64,000 nt of DNA from JAIVJZ01 sp035645695 (GCA_035645695.1 DASQMC010000070.1:62001-126000); one strand, 5' to 3'. Positions 17,320-25,990 are shown, counted from the first letter of the stretch. Numbers and translations are program-made. The notes: generated from the sequence alone by a model not told the origin.

Positions 17320-17712
17320 ATGCCCAAACGAGAAGTGCCGCGCCCGACCGATGCGGAGTTGGAAATTCTGAACGTGCTGTGGCAGCGCGGGGCGTGTACC
17401 GTGCGCGACGTGCATCAGGCGATCAGCCTGACGAAGCCCGCGACCGGCTACACGACCGTCTTGAAGTTGATGCAGATCATGGCGGAGAAGGGGTTGGTCG
17501 AGCGCGACGAGCGGCAGCGCGCGCACGTCTACGAGGCGCGGCTCGCGCGCGAACAGACGCAACGCCAACTCATCGGCCACCTGCTCGAACGCGCCTTCGA
17601 CGGCTCGGCGACGAAACTCGTGATGCAGGCTCTCTCCGCGAAGAAGACTTCGGCGAAAGAGTTATCAACCATCCGCGACATGCTGGACGAGTTCGAGCGA
17701 GGTAAGTCATGA
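17320..17712 (+). CDS. blaI: BlaI/MecI/CopY-family repressor
   Basis: 130 residues with the BlaI winged helix: PTDAELEILNVLWQRGACTV, then YTTVLKLMQIMAEKGLVERD and a C-terminal dimerisation helix. In known systems this repressor is cut when the membrane sensor BlaR1 becomes active. It overlaps the sensor gene by 4 bp (ATGA), so both are made together, and two dyads lie in its own promoter. The symbol denotes the family; target genes are inferred to be this operon and perhaps the deacetylase. Confidence 0.9.
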   Translation: MPKREVPRPTDAELEILNVLWQRGACTVRDVHQAISLTKPATGYTTVLKLMQIMAEKGLVERDERQRAHVYEARLAREQTQRQLIGHLLERAFDGSATKLVMQALSAKKTSAKELSTIRDMLDEFERGKS

Positions 17713-19784
17713 GAAACACGCACGCGCTTCTGTCGCATCCCGTGCTCGAAACACTCGGGTGGACGCTCCTGCATTTCGTCTGGCAGGGCGCGCTCGTCGG
17801 GCTTCTCTACGCGTGCGTCGCGCTGTCGCTCAGGCGCGCGACGGCTAATCTGCGCTACACGGTTGCCTGCGCCTGCATGCTCCTGATGCTCGCGCTGCCC
17901 GTCGCGACGTTCTTCCACCTCAACTCAAACGCGACCGCCGTCGGCTTCGACGGGCGCGCTTCGGAAGCGGCGGCGGCCGAACCGCGGAGCGTAACGAGCG
18001 CGCCCGCGAAATCATCCGGCGCGCAGATACGACTCTACGCGAATTTACTGGTCGTGCCCGACGACGAAGGGGCGTCCGCGCCTTTGCAGCGTTGGGCGGA
18101 AGATCGTCTCACGTCGGCTTTGCCGTGGCTGGTTCTGCTCTGGTTCGGGGGAACTTTCGTCTTGATGCTGCGGCTTCTCGGGGGCTGGATGTTGACGCGG
18201 CGTCTCAGGCGCGAGCCCCTCGGCGCGCTCGCGCGCGACATGCGCGAGACGCTGGAGCGGCTCGCTAGGCAGTTGCGTGTTTCGAGACCCGTCCGCCTGT
18301 GCGAGTCGGCGCTGGTGGAAGTGCCGACCGTGATCGGGTGGTTGCGTCCCGTCATCCTTGTGCCCGCCGCGGCTCTGACGGGTTTGAGCGCGCCGCAACT
18401 CGAAGCGCTCCTTGCGCACGAACTGGCGCACATCCGCCGCCACGATTATCTCGTCAACATCTTGCAGAGCGTGGCCGAGGCCGTGCTGTTTTATCACCCG
18501 GCCGTGTGGTGGCTGTCGGGGCGCATGCGCATCGAGCGCGAGCACGCCTGCGACGATCTCGCCGTCCGCGCCACGGGCGACGTGCTTGTCTATGCGCGCG
18601 CCCTCACCATACTGGAAACTTTGCGCGGCCAGAAGACGAACACGCGCATGCTGGCCGTCGCCGCCAACGGAGGTGTACTTGTGCAACGCATTCAACGCTT
18701 GATCAAAGTTCAGCCCGCCCCGGCAAGAGGAGCGCGCTCGCCCCTGCTGGCGAGCGCGCTCGTCGTCCTCGTCGTGCTGGCGGGCGTCGTCGCCTGCGCG
18801 CAAACTTTCGGCCTCGCACAGAACAAGGATTCGCGCGCGGGGCGCGACGTGCCTGTGAAGACCGCGCGGGCGAAGCGGCGTGTGGCCGTCACCTTCGTCG
18901 CCCTGCCCGCCGTCCGCACCTACCACACACCGCGCGCGGACAAGGACACGCGCCGCCTGCTCGCCACGCTGGCCGCCAACCGGATTCGCACCGTCGGCTT
19001 CGTCAACGAGAAACAGTTCTACAGAGAGGAGGACGGAGGCCGTCTTGACGAAGAACGCGTGCGCCTCCTCAAACTCTGGCTCGACGCCGGGCACGAACTC
19101 GGCACGCAAACCCGCGCCCACTCGAACCTCTACAAGACGCCGCTCGCGGAGTTTCAACAGGACGTGATTCGCGGCGAAGAGATCACGGGCAAATTGATGT
19201 CGGAGCGCGGCATGCGCCCGCGTTATTTCAGTTACCCCTATCTCAACACGGGACCGAACCGCGAGACGAAAGAGGCGGCGGAAGCCTTCCTCGCCGGGCG
19301 CGGCTACCAGATTCATCAGGTGACGATTGATAACTCGGACTGGCTCTACGGGCGCGTCTATGCCGACGCCCATCGCGCCGAAGACGAAGAAACCATGCGA
19401 CGCGTCGCCGACGAATACCTTCCTTACATGGAGCGCATGTTCGAGTATTACGAAGAACTCTCGCGGACGACGCTCGGCTACGAATTGCCGCAAGTCCTGA
19501 TGCTCACCGCGAACGCTCTAAACGCGCACAAGATGGAAGACCTCGTGGCGATGATGAAGCGACGCGGCTACGAGTTCGTCACGCTCGAAGAGGCTCTGGA
19601 AGACAAAGCCTATCGACAGAAGACCGCCTACATCGGCCGGGGGGGCCTTTCATGGCTCGAACGCTGGGCTCTGGATAAAGGGCAACCGCTCACGGACGAA
19701 CCCGACATCTCGCCCTTCATGCGGCAGTTCGACATCAGCCGCGGCGGGGTTGACTACTCCAAACTATACAAAGTGAAAAACTGA
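17709..19784 (+). CDS. BlaR1-type M56 membrane protease fused to a degenerate polysaccharide deacetylase domain
   Basis: 691 residues. Residues 1-330 are the BlaR1/MecR1 membrane part with several helices and the zinc protease motif HELAH (237-241), then REHACDD. A further helix (LLASALVVLVVLAGVVACAQ) crosses the membrane. About 390-690 is a NodB-type deacetylase fold clearly paralogous to the protein encoded next. Its catalytic residues are changed: the DD of motif 1 is V397-A398, the first His of motif 2 is Q467 (H471 kept), RHP of motif 3 is S508-Y509-P510, and the late LIHANAL is LMLTANAL. It is best read as a sensor that binds a ligand but does not catalyse, and which cleaves the BlaI-type repressor. 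Confidence 0.88.
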   Translation: MRNTHALLSHPVLETLGWTLLHFVWQGALVGLLYACVALSLRRATANLRYTVACACMLLMLALPVATFFHLNSNATAVGFDGRASEAAAAEPRSVTSAPAKSSGAQIRLYANLLVVPDDEGASAPLQRWAEDRLTSALPWLVLLWFGGTFVLMLRLLGGWMLTRRLRREPLGALARDMRETLERLARQLRVSRPVRLCESALVEVPTVIGWLRPVILVPAAALTGLSAPQLEALLAHELAHIRRHDYLVNILQSVAEAVLFYHPAVWWLSGRMRIEREHACDDLAVRATGDVLVYARALTILETLRGQKTNTRMLAVAANGGVLVQRIQRLIKVQPAPARGARSPLLASALVVLVVLAGVVACAQTFGLAQNKDSRAGRDVPVKTARAKRRVAVTFVALPAVRTYHTPRADKDTRRLLATLAANRIRTVGFVNEKQFYREEDGGRLDEERVRLLKLWLDAGHELGTQTRAHSNLYKTPLAEFQQDVIRGEEITGKLMSERGMRPRYFSYPYLNTGPNRETKEAAEAFLAGRGYQIHQVTIDNSDWLYGRVYADAHRAEDEETMRRVADEYLPYMERMFEYYEELSRTTLGYELPQVLMLTANALNAHKMEDLVAMMKRRGYEFVTLEEALEDKAYRQKTAYIGRGGLSWLERWALDKGQPLTDEPDISPFMRQFDISRGGVDYSKLYKVKN

Positions 19785-19872
19785 GCGCGGCTGGGAAGTT
19801 TAAGCCACGCACGACGCATCGTTTCGACAGGACGACACGGCCGACCGTGAAGTTCGCAGGAAGGAGCTCGAC

Positions 19873-20907
19873 ATGAGTGCAGGCCGTACCAGACTCGTTT
19901 TCATCCTGATCATCACACTACTCGCGTCGCCTTCGTTCGGCTTCTTCCAGCGCGACGCGCCGCGCGGTGCGGCGGTGGCGGCGGCGACGACGAACGACGC
20001 GCCACGCCGCCGGGTCGCCGTGACGGTTGACGACCTGCCGTTTACGGGCGACGGGGGGAAGACTGGCGCGGGCGGAGTGCGCGAATTCACGTCGAAACTT
20101 CTCGGCGCGTTTCGGGCGAACAAGATTCCGGCCATCGGCTTCGTCAACGAGAGAAAACTGCAACGCGAGGGCGAGCGTGAAGCGCTCGTCGCCGTCCTCA
20201 AGATGTGGCCGGACGCCGGGTACGAGCTCGGCAACCACACCTTCGGCCACGCGAGTTTCCACCGCACGCCGCTCGCGGCGTTTCAGCAACAGGTCATCGA
20301 CGGCGAACCCGTCACGCGTTCGCTGCTCGCCGCGCGCAACATGAAACTGCGCTACTTTCGTCATCCCTATCTCAACACGGGGCCTGACCTCAAGACCAAA
20401 GAGGCGTTCGAGCGCTTTCTCGCCGCGCGCGGCTATCGCATCGCGCCCGTGACGATTGACAACTCCGAGTGGATTTTCGCGCAGGCCTACACGCAAGCCT
20501 TGCAGCGCGGCGACCGGGAGACGGCGCGGCGCGTCGCAGACGAGTACGTGCCTTACATGGAGGAGATGTTTGAATTCTACGAGCGCATGTCTGTCGAACT
20601 CTTCGGGCACGAGATTCAGCAAACGCTCCTTATCCACGCCAACGCCCTCAACGCGGATCACTTCGACCGCGTCGCCGCCATGTTGATACGGCGCGGCTAC
20701 GAGTTCGTCACGCTCGACGAAGCCTTGAAGGATAAAGCCTACGAGCACCGCGACGATTATGCGGGTGAGACGGGCATCTCGTGGCTGCAACGCTGGGCGA
20801 TCACGCGCGGCGGCAAGTTCAAAAAAGAACCCGCCCTGTCGCCCTACATGCGGCAGTTTGACCCGGCCGGGAGCGGCTCGGATTTCAAGACCGCGAAAGA
20901 GAAGTGA
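19873..20907 (+). CDS. secreted polysaccharide deacetylase
   Basis: 344 residues with an N-terminal signal segment (TRLVFILIITLLASPSFGF). NodB motifs are intact: VTVDDLP (D53, D54), HTFGH (H122, H126), RHPY (R163, H164) and LIHANAL. These bind a divalent metal and remove acetyl groups from N-acetylated sugars, probably of peptidoglycan or another envelope or environmental polysaccharide. The C-terminal part EFVTLDEALKDKAY and SWLQRWAI is shared with the sensor domain upstream. It starts 88 bp after the sensor gene with GAAGGAG before ATG; it may belong to the same transcript. Confidence 0.9.
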   Translation: MSAGRTRLVFILIITLLASPSFGFFQRDAPRGAAVAAATTNDAPRRRVAVTVDDLPFTGDGGKTGAGGVREFTSKLLGAFRANKIPAIGFVNERKLQREGEREALVAVLKMWPDAGYELGNHTFGHASFHRTPLAAFQQQVIDGEPVTRSLLAARNMKLRYFRHPYLNTGPDLKTKEAFERFLAARGYRIAPVTIDNSEWIFAQAYTQALQRGDRETARRVADEYVPYMEEMFEFYERMSVELFGHEIQQTLLIHANALNADHFDRVAAMLIRRGYEFVTLDEALKDKAYEHRDDYAGETGISWLQRWAITRGGKFKKEPALSPYMRQFDPAGSGSDFKTAKEK

Positions 20908-20943
20908 GCGGACTGAAACACGTAAACACGTAGGGGATTCGCT

Positions 20944-21090
20944 ATGAGAGCGGCGCAAAAACCGGCGTGGTGCCTGCTCGAATTCGCCGCCAACTATCTC
21001 AAAGTTGACTACCTCTTCCGGGAATATCAGGAACCGTTCTATTCCGGCACGTTGATGCCGTTCCCCGAAGGCGTCAAGTGTAAAGAATAA
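20944..21090 (+). CDS. 48-residue hypothetical protein
   Basis: MRAAQKPAWCLLEFAANYLK, then VDYLFREYQEPFYSGTLMPF and PEGVKCKE. AGGGG precedes the ATG. Starts 36 bp after the deacetylase and could be the last gene of that operon, or the remnant of a larger protein. Not recognised. Confidence 0.45.
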   Translation: MRAAQKPAWCLLEFAANYLKVDYLFREYQEPFYSGTLMPFPEGVKCKE

Positions 21091-21092
21091 AA

Positions 21093-21198
21093 GCAGGGGA
21101 AAGGGTAAGGGGTAAAGGGTAAAGGAAAAGAAAAGAGCACGTTCATCGCGCGCTGCTTTCTTCGACCCTTACCCTTTACCCCTTACCCTTTCCCCTGC
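21093..21198. repeat. heptamer palindrome, unit GGGTAAR
   Basis: Arms 21093-21122 and 21169-21198 pair over 30 bp; loop 46 nt. It is the only element of this kind between convergent genes and is flanked by the two stop codons (21088-21090 and 21200-21202) with almost no spare bases. Confidence 0.9.
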
Positions 21199-21199
21199 C

Positions 21200-21772
21200 T
21201 TAAGCCCTTCCCGCCACTTCGCCCGTCTGCGTGTTGACGCGCACCGTTTCGCCCTCCTTGATAAAGAGCGGTAGGTTGACGCTCAGGCCGGTTTCGAGTT
21301 TGGCCTTTTTGCTCGCGCCGCCCGCGGCCGTATCGCCGCGCATGCCGGGTTCGGTTTCGGTCACGACGAGTTCGACGTACTGCGGCAGTTGCAGCGAGAC
21401 GGGCGCGCCGTTGTACTTGAGGATTTGCAGCGAGACGCCTTCCTTCAAATAACCCTGATCGTCGCCCACCTGCTCGCCCGTGAACATGAACTGTTCGTAG
21501 CTCGATTCGTCCATGAAGTGAAACCCCTCGCCGTCGGAATAAAGGAACGAGGCGGGCACGTATTGCACGTCCGGCTCGGCAAACTTCTCCGTCGCTTTAA
21601 AACTTTTTTCCAGCACCGCGCCCGTCAGCAATTGGCGCAGGCGCGTGCGTACCATCGTCGCCGCGCCGCGCGCCGTCGGCGACGCGAAGAAGACTTCCAG
21701 CACCGTGTAGGGGTGCCCCTCGACCGAGATCAGCATTTTTCGTTTCAGTTCATTCGCTCCGACGAGTGCCAT
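21200..21772 (-). CDS. efp: elongation factor P with EfpL/YeiP-type loop
   Basis: Relieves ribosome stalling at proline stretches. Three beta-barrel domains: KOW-like N-domain, a middle domain (FLYSDGEGFHFMDESSYEQF) and an OB C-domain (ETGLSVNLPLFIKEGETV). The tip that enters the peptidyl transferase centre reads SPTARGAATM, close to the SPSARGAATL of E. coli YeiP (EfpL), not the KPGKG of lysylated EF-P. It thus has an elongated loop with Arg at the tip and should not need EpmA/B modification. ATG 21772 has AAGGA nine bases upstream. Confidence 0.92.
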   Translation of the reverse strand: MALVGANELKRKMLISVEGHPYTVLEVFFASPTARGAATMVRTRLRQLLTGAVLEKSFKATEKFAEPDVQYVPASFLYSDGEGFHFMDESSYEQFMFTGEQVGDDQGYLKEGVSLQILKYNGAPVSLQLPQYVELVVTETEPGMRGDTAAGGASKKAKLETGLSVNLPLFIKEGETVRVNTQTGEVAGRA

Positions 21773-21840
21773 AAGGTTATCCTTCTCGCTTGAAGTTGAT
21801 TGAGATAAGCTGAACTTAGCAAATTTTCCCGTTCGCACGC

Positions 21841-21903
21841 AAAGAGCGAGGCCGGATGAATATCCCGAAACAAAAGAGCGAGGCCGGATGAAACTCCCGA
21901 AAC
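21841..21903 (+). repeat. tandem duplication of the thiE start region
   Basis: Two 31-bp copies (21841-21871 and 21873-21903, period 32) that differ at two positions. Each carries GAGG and an ATG. The first ATG (21856) opens an 11-codon ORF, MNIPKQKSEAG, whose TGA (21889-21891) overlaps the thiE ATG (21888). The upstream copy therefore acts as a minicistron coupled to thiE. Confidence 0.85.
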
Positions 21904-22511
21904 TTTACCCCATCACCGACGCGCGCCTCACAGGTCTCTCGCACGCCGAACAGGTCGGACGCCTGCGCGACGGCGGCGCGCGCTTCATCCAACTCCGCGA
22001 AAAACATCTCTCTCCACGCGAGTTCCACGACGCGGCGGACGAGGCCATCAGTGTCGCGCGCGAACGCGGCGTGCGCCTCATCGTCAACGACCGCGCCGAC
22101 ATCGCGCTCGCCATCGGCGCCGACGGCGTGCATCTCGGACAGGACGACCTCGACCCGGTGGCCGCGCGCCGCCTGCTCGGCGAACGCTTCATCATCGGCT
22201 ATTCCACGCACACCGTCGCGCAGGCCATCGAAGCCGCGCGCCTGCCCGTCGATTACATCGCCCTCGGCCCCATCTTCGACACGCACACGAAAGAAAACCC
22301 CGACCCCACAATCGGCCTCGAAGCCCTGCGCCGCGTCCGCGATTCCATCGACGCATCGGTCGCCCTCGTCGCCATCGGCGGCATCACCAGCGATACCGCC
22401 CGCGCCGTCCTCGACGCCGGAGCAGATTCGGTCGCCCTCGTCAGCGCGCTGCTCGCAGCCCCTGATTTGATCGCCAAACGGACGAAAGAATTAAGGTTGA
22501 GTTTGAGTTGA
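21888..22511 (+). CDS. thiE: thiamine phosphate synthase
   Basis: Joins HMP pyrophosphate and thiazole phosphate to thiamine phosphate. TIM barrel with FIQLREKHL, VNDRADIALAIGADGVHLGQ, the pyrophosphate loop GPIFDTHTKEN and the phosphate-binding VAIGGIT. 207 residues is normal. No other thiamine gene is nearby and no TPP riboswitch consensus is visible before it; the short leader is occupied by the duplication described above. Confidence 0.95.
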   Translation: MKLPKLYPITDARLTGLSHAEQVGRLRDGGARFIQLREKHLSPREFHDAADEAISVARERGVRLIVNDRADIALAIGADGVHLGQDDLDPVAARRLLGERFIIGYSTHTVAQAIEAARLPVDYIALGPIFDTHTKENPDPTIGLEALRRVRDSIDASVALVAIGGITSDTARAVLDAGADSVALVSALLAAPDLIAKRTKELRLSLS

Positions 22512-22517
22512 AAGAGG

Positions 22518-22562
22518 CGGCCTGACCGGCGCGCGTGCAACTCATCGGGCGGCGTCAGGCCG
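22518..22562 (+). terminator. possible terminator after thiE
   Basis: CGGCCTGAC (22518-22526) pairs with GTCAGGCCG (22554-22562) over a 27-nt loop. There is no T-run, so this is weak. Confidence 0.4.
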
Positions 22563-22742
22563 TATAAATCCCGCCTCGGCCAGCCTTCACAAACTTTTAA
22601 CTTGCGTTTGCGCGCCCGATTTGCGAGTATGAAAGTGGTGCAGGCGGTGACTAATTGATCCGCTTGTCGCATCCCGTAAATCCCGCCACCCGTCGGTTTT
22701 CTCGACAAAACTTCCTTTAGCCTCAATGGAGCATTCAAGGGC

Positions 22743-23930
22743 ATGAGTTTCTTCGATCTGCCTCCGGTCATCGAGCGCATGTTGCTCGTCTCGGACAAAA
22801 TCAGCGACCTCAACTTCTCGGTCGGCCAGCAGCCGCAAGTGGAGGTCAACGGCAAACTGACCTCCGTGCAGCCGCTCGGCCTGCAAAAGCTCTCGCCCTA
22901 CCAGACCGAGATCATCGCCATGTCGCTGATGGAGGGCAACCCCGACGCCGCCCAACGTCTTGCGCAGACGGGCTCCGTGGATTTGAGTTATTCGCTGCCC
23001 GCCAAGATTCGTTTCCGCGTCAACATCTTCCAGCAGCGCGGCACTTATTCCATCGTCATGCGCGTCATCCCGACCGAGATACCCAGTCTCGCCTCGCTCG
23101 ATCTCCCGGCACAACTCTCCGAGATCGCCGGCCTGCGCAACGGCATCGTCCTCGTTACCGGCCCGACCGGCGCGGGCAAGACCTCCACGCTCGCCGCCCT
23201 CATCGATCAGATCAACGAACTGCATCACTACCACATCGTCACCATCGAAGACCCCATCGAATACCTGCACCAGCACCGCCGCTCGACTATAAACCAGCGC
23301 GAGATCGGGACGGACACGAAGGATTTCCCGTCGGCACTGCGCGCCGCGCTCAGGCAAGCCCCGAAGGTGATCCTGATCGGCGAGATGCGCGATTATGAGA
23401 CCACCGAGATCGCGCTCGAAGCGGCCGAGACGGGACACCTCGTCCTCTCCACTCTCCACACCATCGACGCCTCCAAAACCGTCGACCGCATCATCGGCCT
23501 CTATCCGAAAAACGAGGAGCAGGTTATCCGCACGCGCCTCGCGCAAACCTTCCGCTACATCCTCTCGCAACGACTCATCCCGCGCGCCGACGACAAGGGG
23601 CGCGTCGCGGCGGTTGAGATCATGAAGTCCACGCCGCGCACGCGCGAGTATTTGCAGAACGGCGAGACGGAAGGCAAGACCCTCCTCGACGCCATGCGCG
23701 ACGGCAAGTTCGACGGCATGCAGCATTTCGACGGCGTGATCAAAGAGATGATCGAGCGCAAGATCGTCTCGCTCGAAGACGGTCTCGCCTTCGCCACCAA
23801 CCAGAACAATCTGCTGCTTGAACTCAAGGGCGTGAGCGGCAAAGAGGACTTCATGCACGGCGACGATAACGTCCCGACCCCGGCACGCAAGCCCCAACGC
23901 AACTCGCCCGTGGTGTTCGAACTTAATTAG
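22743..23930 (+). CDS. pilT: PilT-type pilus retraction ATPase
   Basis: Hexameric cytoplasmic ATPase that retracts type IV pili. Walker A GPTGAGKTSTLAALID, Asp box VTIEDPIEYLH, Walker B LIGEMRDYET and the His box HLVLSTLHTIDASKTVDRII. 395 residues, typical length; no N-terminal PilB domain. Stand-alone, 15 kb from the pilNO genes. The C-terminus has a short disordered tail, so a PilU-like role is also possible. Confidence 0.93.
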   Translation: MSFFDLPPVIERMLLVSDKISDLNFSVGQQPQVEVNGKLTSVQPLGLQKLSPYQTEIIAMSLMEGNPDAAQRLAQTGSVDLSYSLPAKIRFRVNIFQQRGTYSIVMRVIPTEIPSLASLDLPAQLSEIAGLRNGIVLVTGPTGAGKTSTLAALIDQINELHHYHIVTIEDPIEYLHQHRRSTINQREIGTDTKDFPSALRAALRQAPKVILIGEMRDYETTEIALEAAETGHLVLSTLHTIDASKTVDRIIGLYPKNEEQVIRTRLAQTFRYILSQRLIPRADDKGRVAAVEIMKSTPRTREYLQNGETEGKTLLDAMRDGKFDGMQHFDGVIKEMIERKIVSLEDGLAFATNQNNLLLELKGVSGKEDFMHGDDNVPTPARKPQRNSPVVFELN

Positions 23931-24004
23931 AAATGACGAGTGCGGACTGAAAGACAACTCGTTTTTTATTCGCCATTCCGCAACCTGACATACGACATCG
24001 AATT

Positions 24005-24781
24005 ATGGTTATCATCTGCCAGCAATGCAGCGCGCGCCTTCAACTCGACGACACGAAAATTCCGGCGCGCTCGTTTACGGTTCGCTGCCCGAAGTGCCAG
24101 CACATGATCAACGCGCAGCCGCCCGCCCCGGCGTCGGTCGAGCAGGGCGCGAGCAATCCGGGCGGCGACGCGGCGGCGGTCAATTCGCGCTTCGAGCGCC
24201 CGCGTCCCGCCCCTGCTTATAAACCCGAGGCGGAAGCGGCCAATTCGTCTCAAGGCGCGGCGGGCGCAGACAGCGAAGAGGCGGCGCGGTTGCTCGCGTC
24301 GCTGTTCCAGCGCGCGATGGGAGCGGCGTCGAAGTCCGCGCAGGGCGGCGGCCACGGACACCGGCGCGCGCTCATCTGCGCCTCGTCCGATCACCGTTTC
24401 GCGGTGGCGCGCGCGCTCGTCGAAAACGGTTATGAAGCCTTCGTCGCGGAAGATACGACGCAGGCCATCGAACGCATGCGCGAGGATCAGATGGATGTCG
24501 TCCTGCTCGACCCGCAGTTCGATATACAGGAACAGGGCGCGGCCTTCATCAAACGCGAGGTTTCCGCGCTCAGACCCGCCGCGCGTCGCCGCCTGTTCTT
24601 CGTCCATCTACTGCCCGACGCGCGCAGCGGCGACCAGCACGCGGCCTTCGTCAATCATGCGAATTTGACCATCAACCCCGCCGAGATCGAGGAGATGCCC
24701 TACGTTCTGGAGCGCGCCATTCGCAACTTCAACGAACTATACAGGGACTTCAACCGGGCGTTGCAAGTGGCCGAATTTTAA
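24005..24781 (+). CDS. zinc-ribbon protein with receiver-like domain
   Basis: 258 residues. The N-terminus CQQCSARL...VRCPKCQHMI is a four-Cys zinc ribbon of the MJ0042 type. A Pro/Ala-rich linker follows. Residues about 120-230 look like a CheY fold (ALICASSDHRFAVARALVEN, MDVVLLDPQFDIQEQGAAFI), with Asp at the phosphoacceptor place but a divergent first acidic pocket (SSDH). The last helix ELYRDFNRALQVAEF may mediate contacts. It follows pilT by 74 bp, so a role in motility control is possible but unproven. Confidence 0.7.
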   Translation: MVIICQQCSARLQLDDTKIPARSFTVRCPKCQHMINAQPPAPASVEQGASNPGGDAAAVNSRFERPRPAPAYKPEAEAANSSQGAAGADSEEAARLLASLFQRAMGAASKSAQGGGHGHRRALICASSDHRFAVARALVENGYEAFVAEDTTQAIERMREDQMDVVLLDPQFDIQEQGAAFIKREVSALRPAARRRLFFVHLLPDARSGDQHAAFVNHANLTINPAEIEEMPYVLERAIRNFNELYRDFNRALQVAEF

Positions 24782-24839
24782 AGCCCGGCGGCGCGCCGCG
24801 CCCGCCCGTCGTAGTTGCACGCAGACGTTGTTGACCATT

Positions 24840-24875
24840 GCCGGATGCGCTTGTATCTTACAGGCTGCATCCGGC
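24840..24875 (+). terminator. intrinsic terminator
   Basis: GCCGGATGC/GCATCCGGC 9-bp stem (24840-24848 with 24867-24875) followed by TTTAATTTTATTT. Ends the pilT-zinc ribbon unit. Confidence 0.8.
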
Positions 24876-24909
24876 TTTAATTTTATTTCACGCAAACGCG
24901 GTGTGAGAG

Positions 24910-25893
24910 ATGAACGCCCTTCCAGCACAGCACCGAGAGCACGGCCAACATCATGACGGCGCGCACGCGCCGCACCGGCATTTGTCGCCGCGCGCCGAGC
25001 GCAGCCGACGCCGCCTGCTGATCGTGCTCGCGCTGACCGCGCTCTACATGCTGGCCGAAGCGTTCGGCGGTTGGCTGACCGGCTCGCTCGCGCTGTTGGC
25101 CGACGCCGGGCACATGCTTACGGACGTGGCCGCGCTCGCGCTCGCGCTGATGGCCGTCTGGTTCGGAGCGCGTCCCGCCACGCCGAGCAAAACATTCGGT
25201 TATCACCGTCTGGAAATCCTCGCCGCGCTCGTTAACGGCGTGGCGCTCGTGGTGATGGCGCTCCTGATCTTCTATCAGGCATACGAACGCTGGCACGATC
25301 CGCGCGTGGTCGAAAGTAACCTGATGATCGTCATCGCCGCCGGGGGCCTGGCCGTCAACCTCACCTGCGCGTGGCTGCTGCACGGCGCTCACCACGACGA
25401 CCTGAACATGCACGGCGCGTGGCTGCACATCATGGGCGACGCGCTCGGCTCGGTCGGCGCGATCATCGCGGGCGTGTTGATGTCGGCTTACGGGTGGTAC
25501 AGGGCGGACGCGCTGTTCAGCGCGGGGATCGCGCTCCTGATCGTCTGGAGTTCGTGGCATCTCATCAAGGAATCGACCAACGTCTTGTTGGAGGGCACGC
25601 CCGCGCACATCAACCTCGCATCGGTCGAAGAGGTCATCCGCACGACGGAGGGCGTCGAAGGCGTCCACGACCTGCACGTCTGGACGATCACTTCGGGGCG
25701 CGAAGCCCTGAGCGCGCACGTCGTCCACGCGCACACGGTCACGCAGCCCGAACTGCTCAAAGAGTTGCGCGTCAAACTCCACGACCGCTTCGGCGTCGAT
25801 CACCTGACGCTGCAAATGGAGACCGAGGACTTCGAGGATGATACCTTCCACTTCTGCCACGCGGGCACGGCCTGTTTCAGTTCGGAGAAATAG
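24910..25893 (+). CDS. czcD: CDF-family Zn/Co/Cd efflux transporter
   Basis: Proton-coupled exporter in the inner membrane. A His-rich cytoplasmic N-terminus (HREHGQHHDGAHAPHRH) precedes six helices. The metal site residues are in LLADAGHMLTDVAALA (helix 2) and MHGAWLHIMGDALGSVG (helix 5). The C-terminal cytoplasmic domain has VHDLHVWTI and ends in HFCHAGTACFS. 327 residues, normal. Symbol by family; the metal is not certain. Confidence 0.9.
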   Translation: MNALPAQHREHGQHHDGAHAPHRHLSPRAERSRRRLLIVLALTALYMLAEAFGGWLTGSLALLADAGHMLTDVAALALALMAVWFGARPATPSKTFGYHRLEILAALVNGVALVVMALLIFYQAYERWHDPRVVESNLMIVIAAGGLAVNLTCAWLLHGAHHDDLNMHGAWLHIMGDALGSVGAIIAGVLMSAYGWYRADALFSAGIALLIVWSSWHLIKESTNVLLEGTPAHINLASVEEVIRTTEGVEGVHDLHVWTITSGREALSAHVVHAHTVTQPELLKELRVKLHDRFGVDHLTLQMETEDFEDDTFHFCHAGTACFSSEK

Positions 25894-25990
25894 TCAGTTG
25901 TCAGTAGCCCGTTGTCAGTTGTCCAATCCAAATCTTTAGCAGCTTGTGTGATTGCCATATGCAACGGACAACGGACTACTGACAACAGAC
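25891..25990. repeat. heptamer palindrome, unit TTGTCAG
   Basis: Left arm 25891-25922 (TAGTCAG, TTGTCAG, TAGCCCG, TTGTCAG...) and right arm 25962-25990, with mismatches. The first unit contains the TAG stop of czcD. The 3' arm ends 8 bp before the next ATG. Confidence 0.85.

Noticed and set aside
17709..19784. classical BlaR1 beta-lactam sensor
   Set aside because: The C-terminal part has deacetylase signatures and no SxxK or other penicillin-binding motif.
21773..21887. TPP riboswitch before thiE
   Set aside because: The region is too short and lacks the conserved CUGAGA and ACCUGA elements; it holds a tandem duplication instead.
22587..23957. 456-residue open frame on the minus strand
   Set aside because: Fully antisense to pilT, which has all its motifs.
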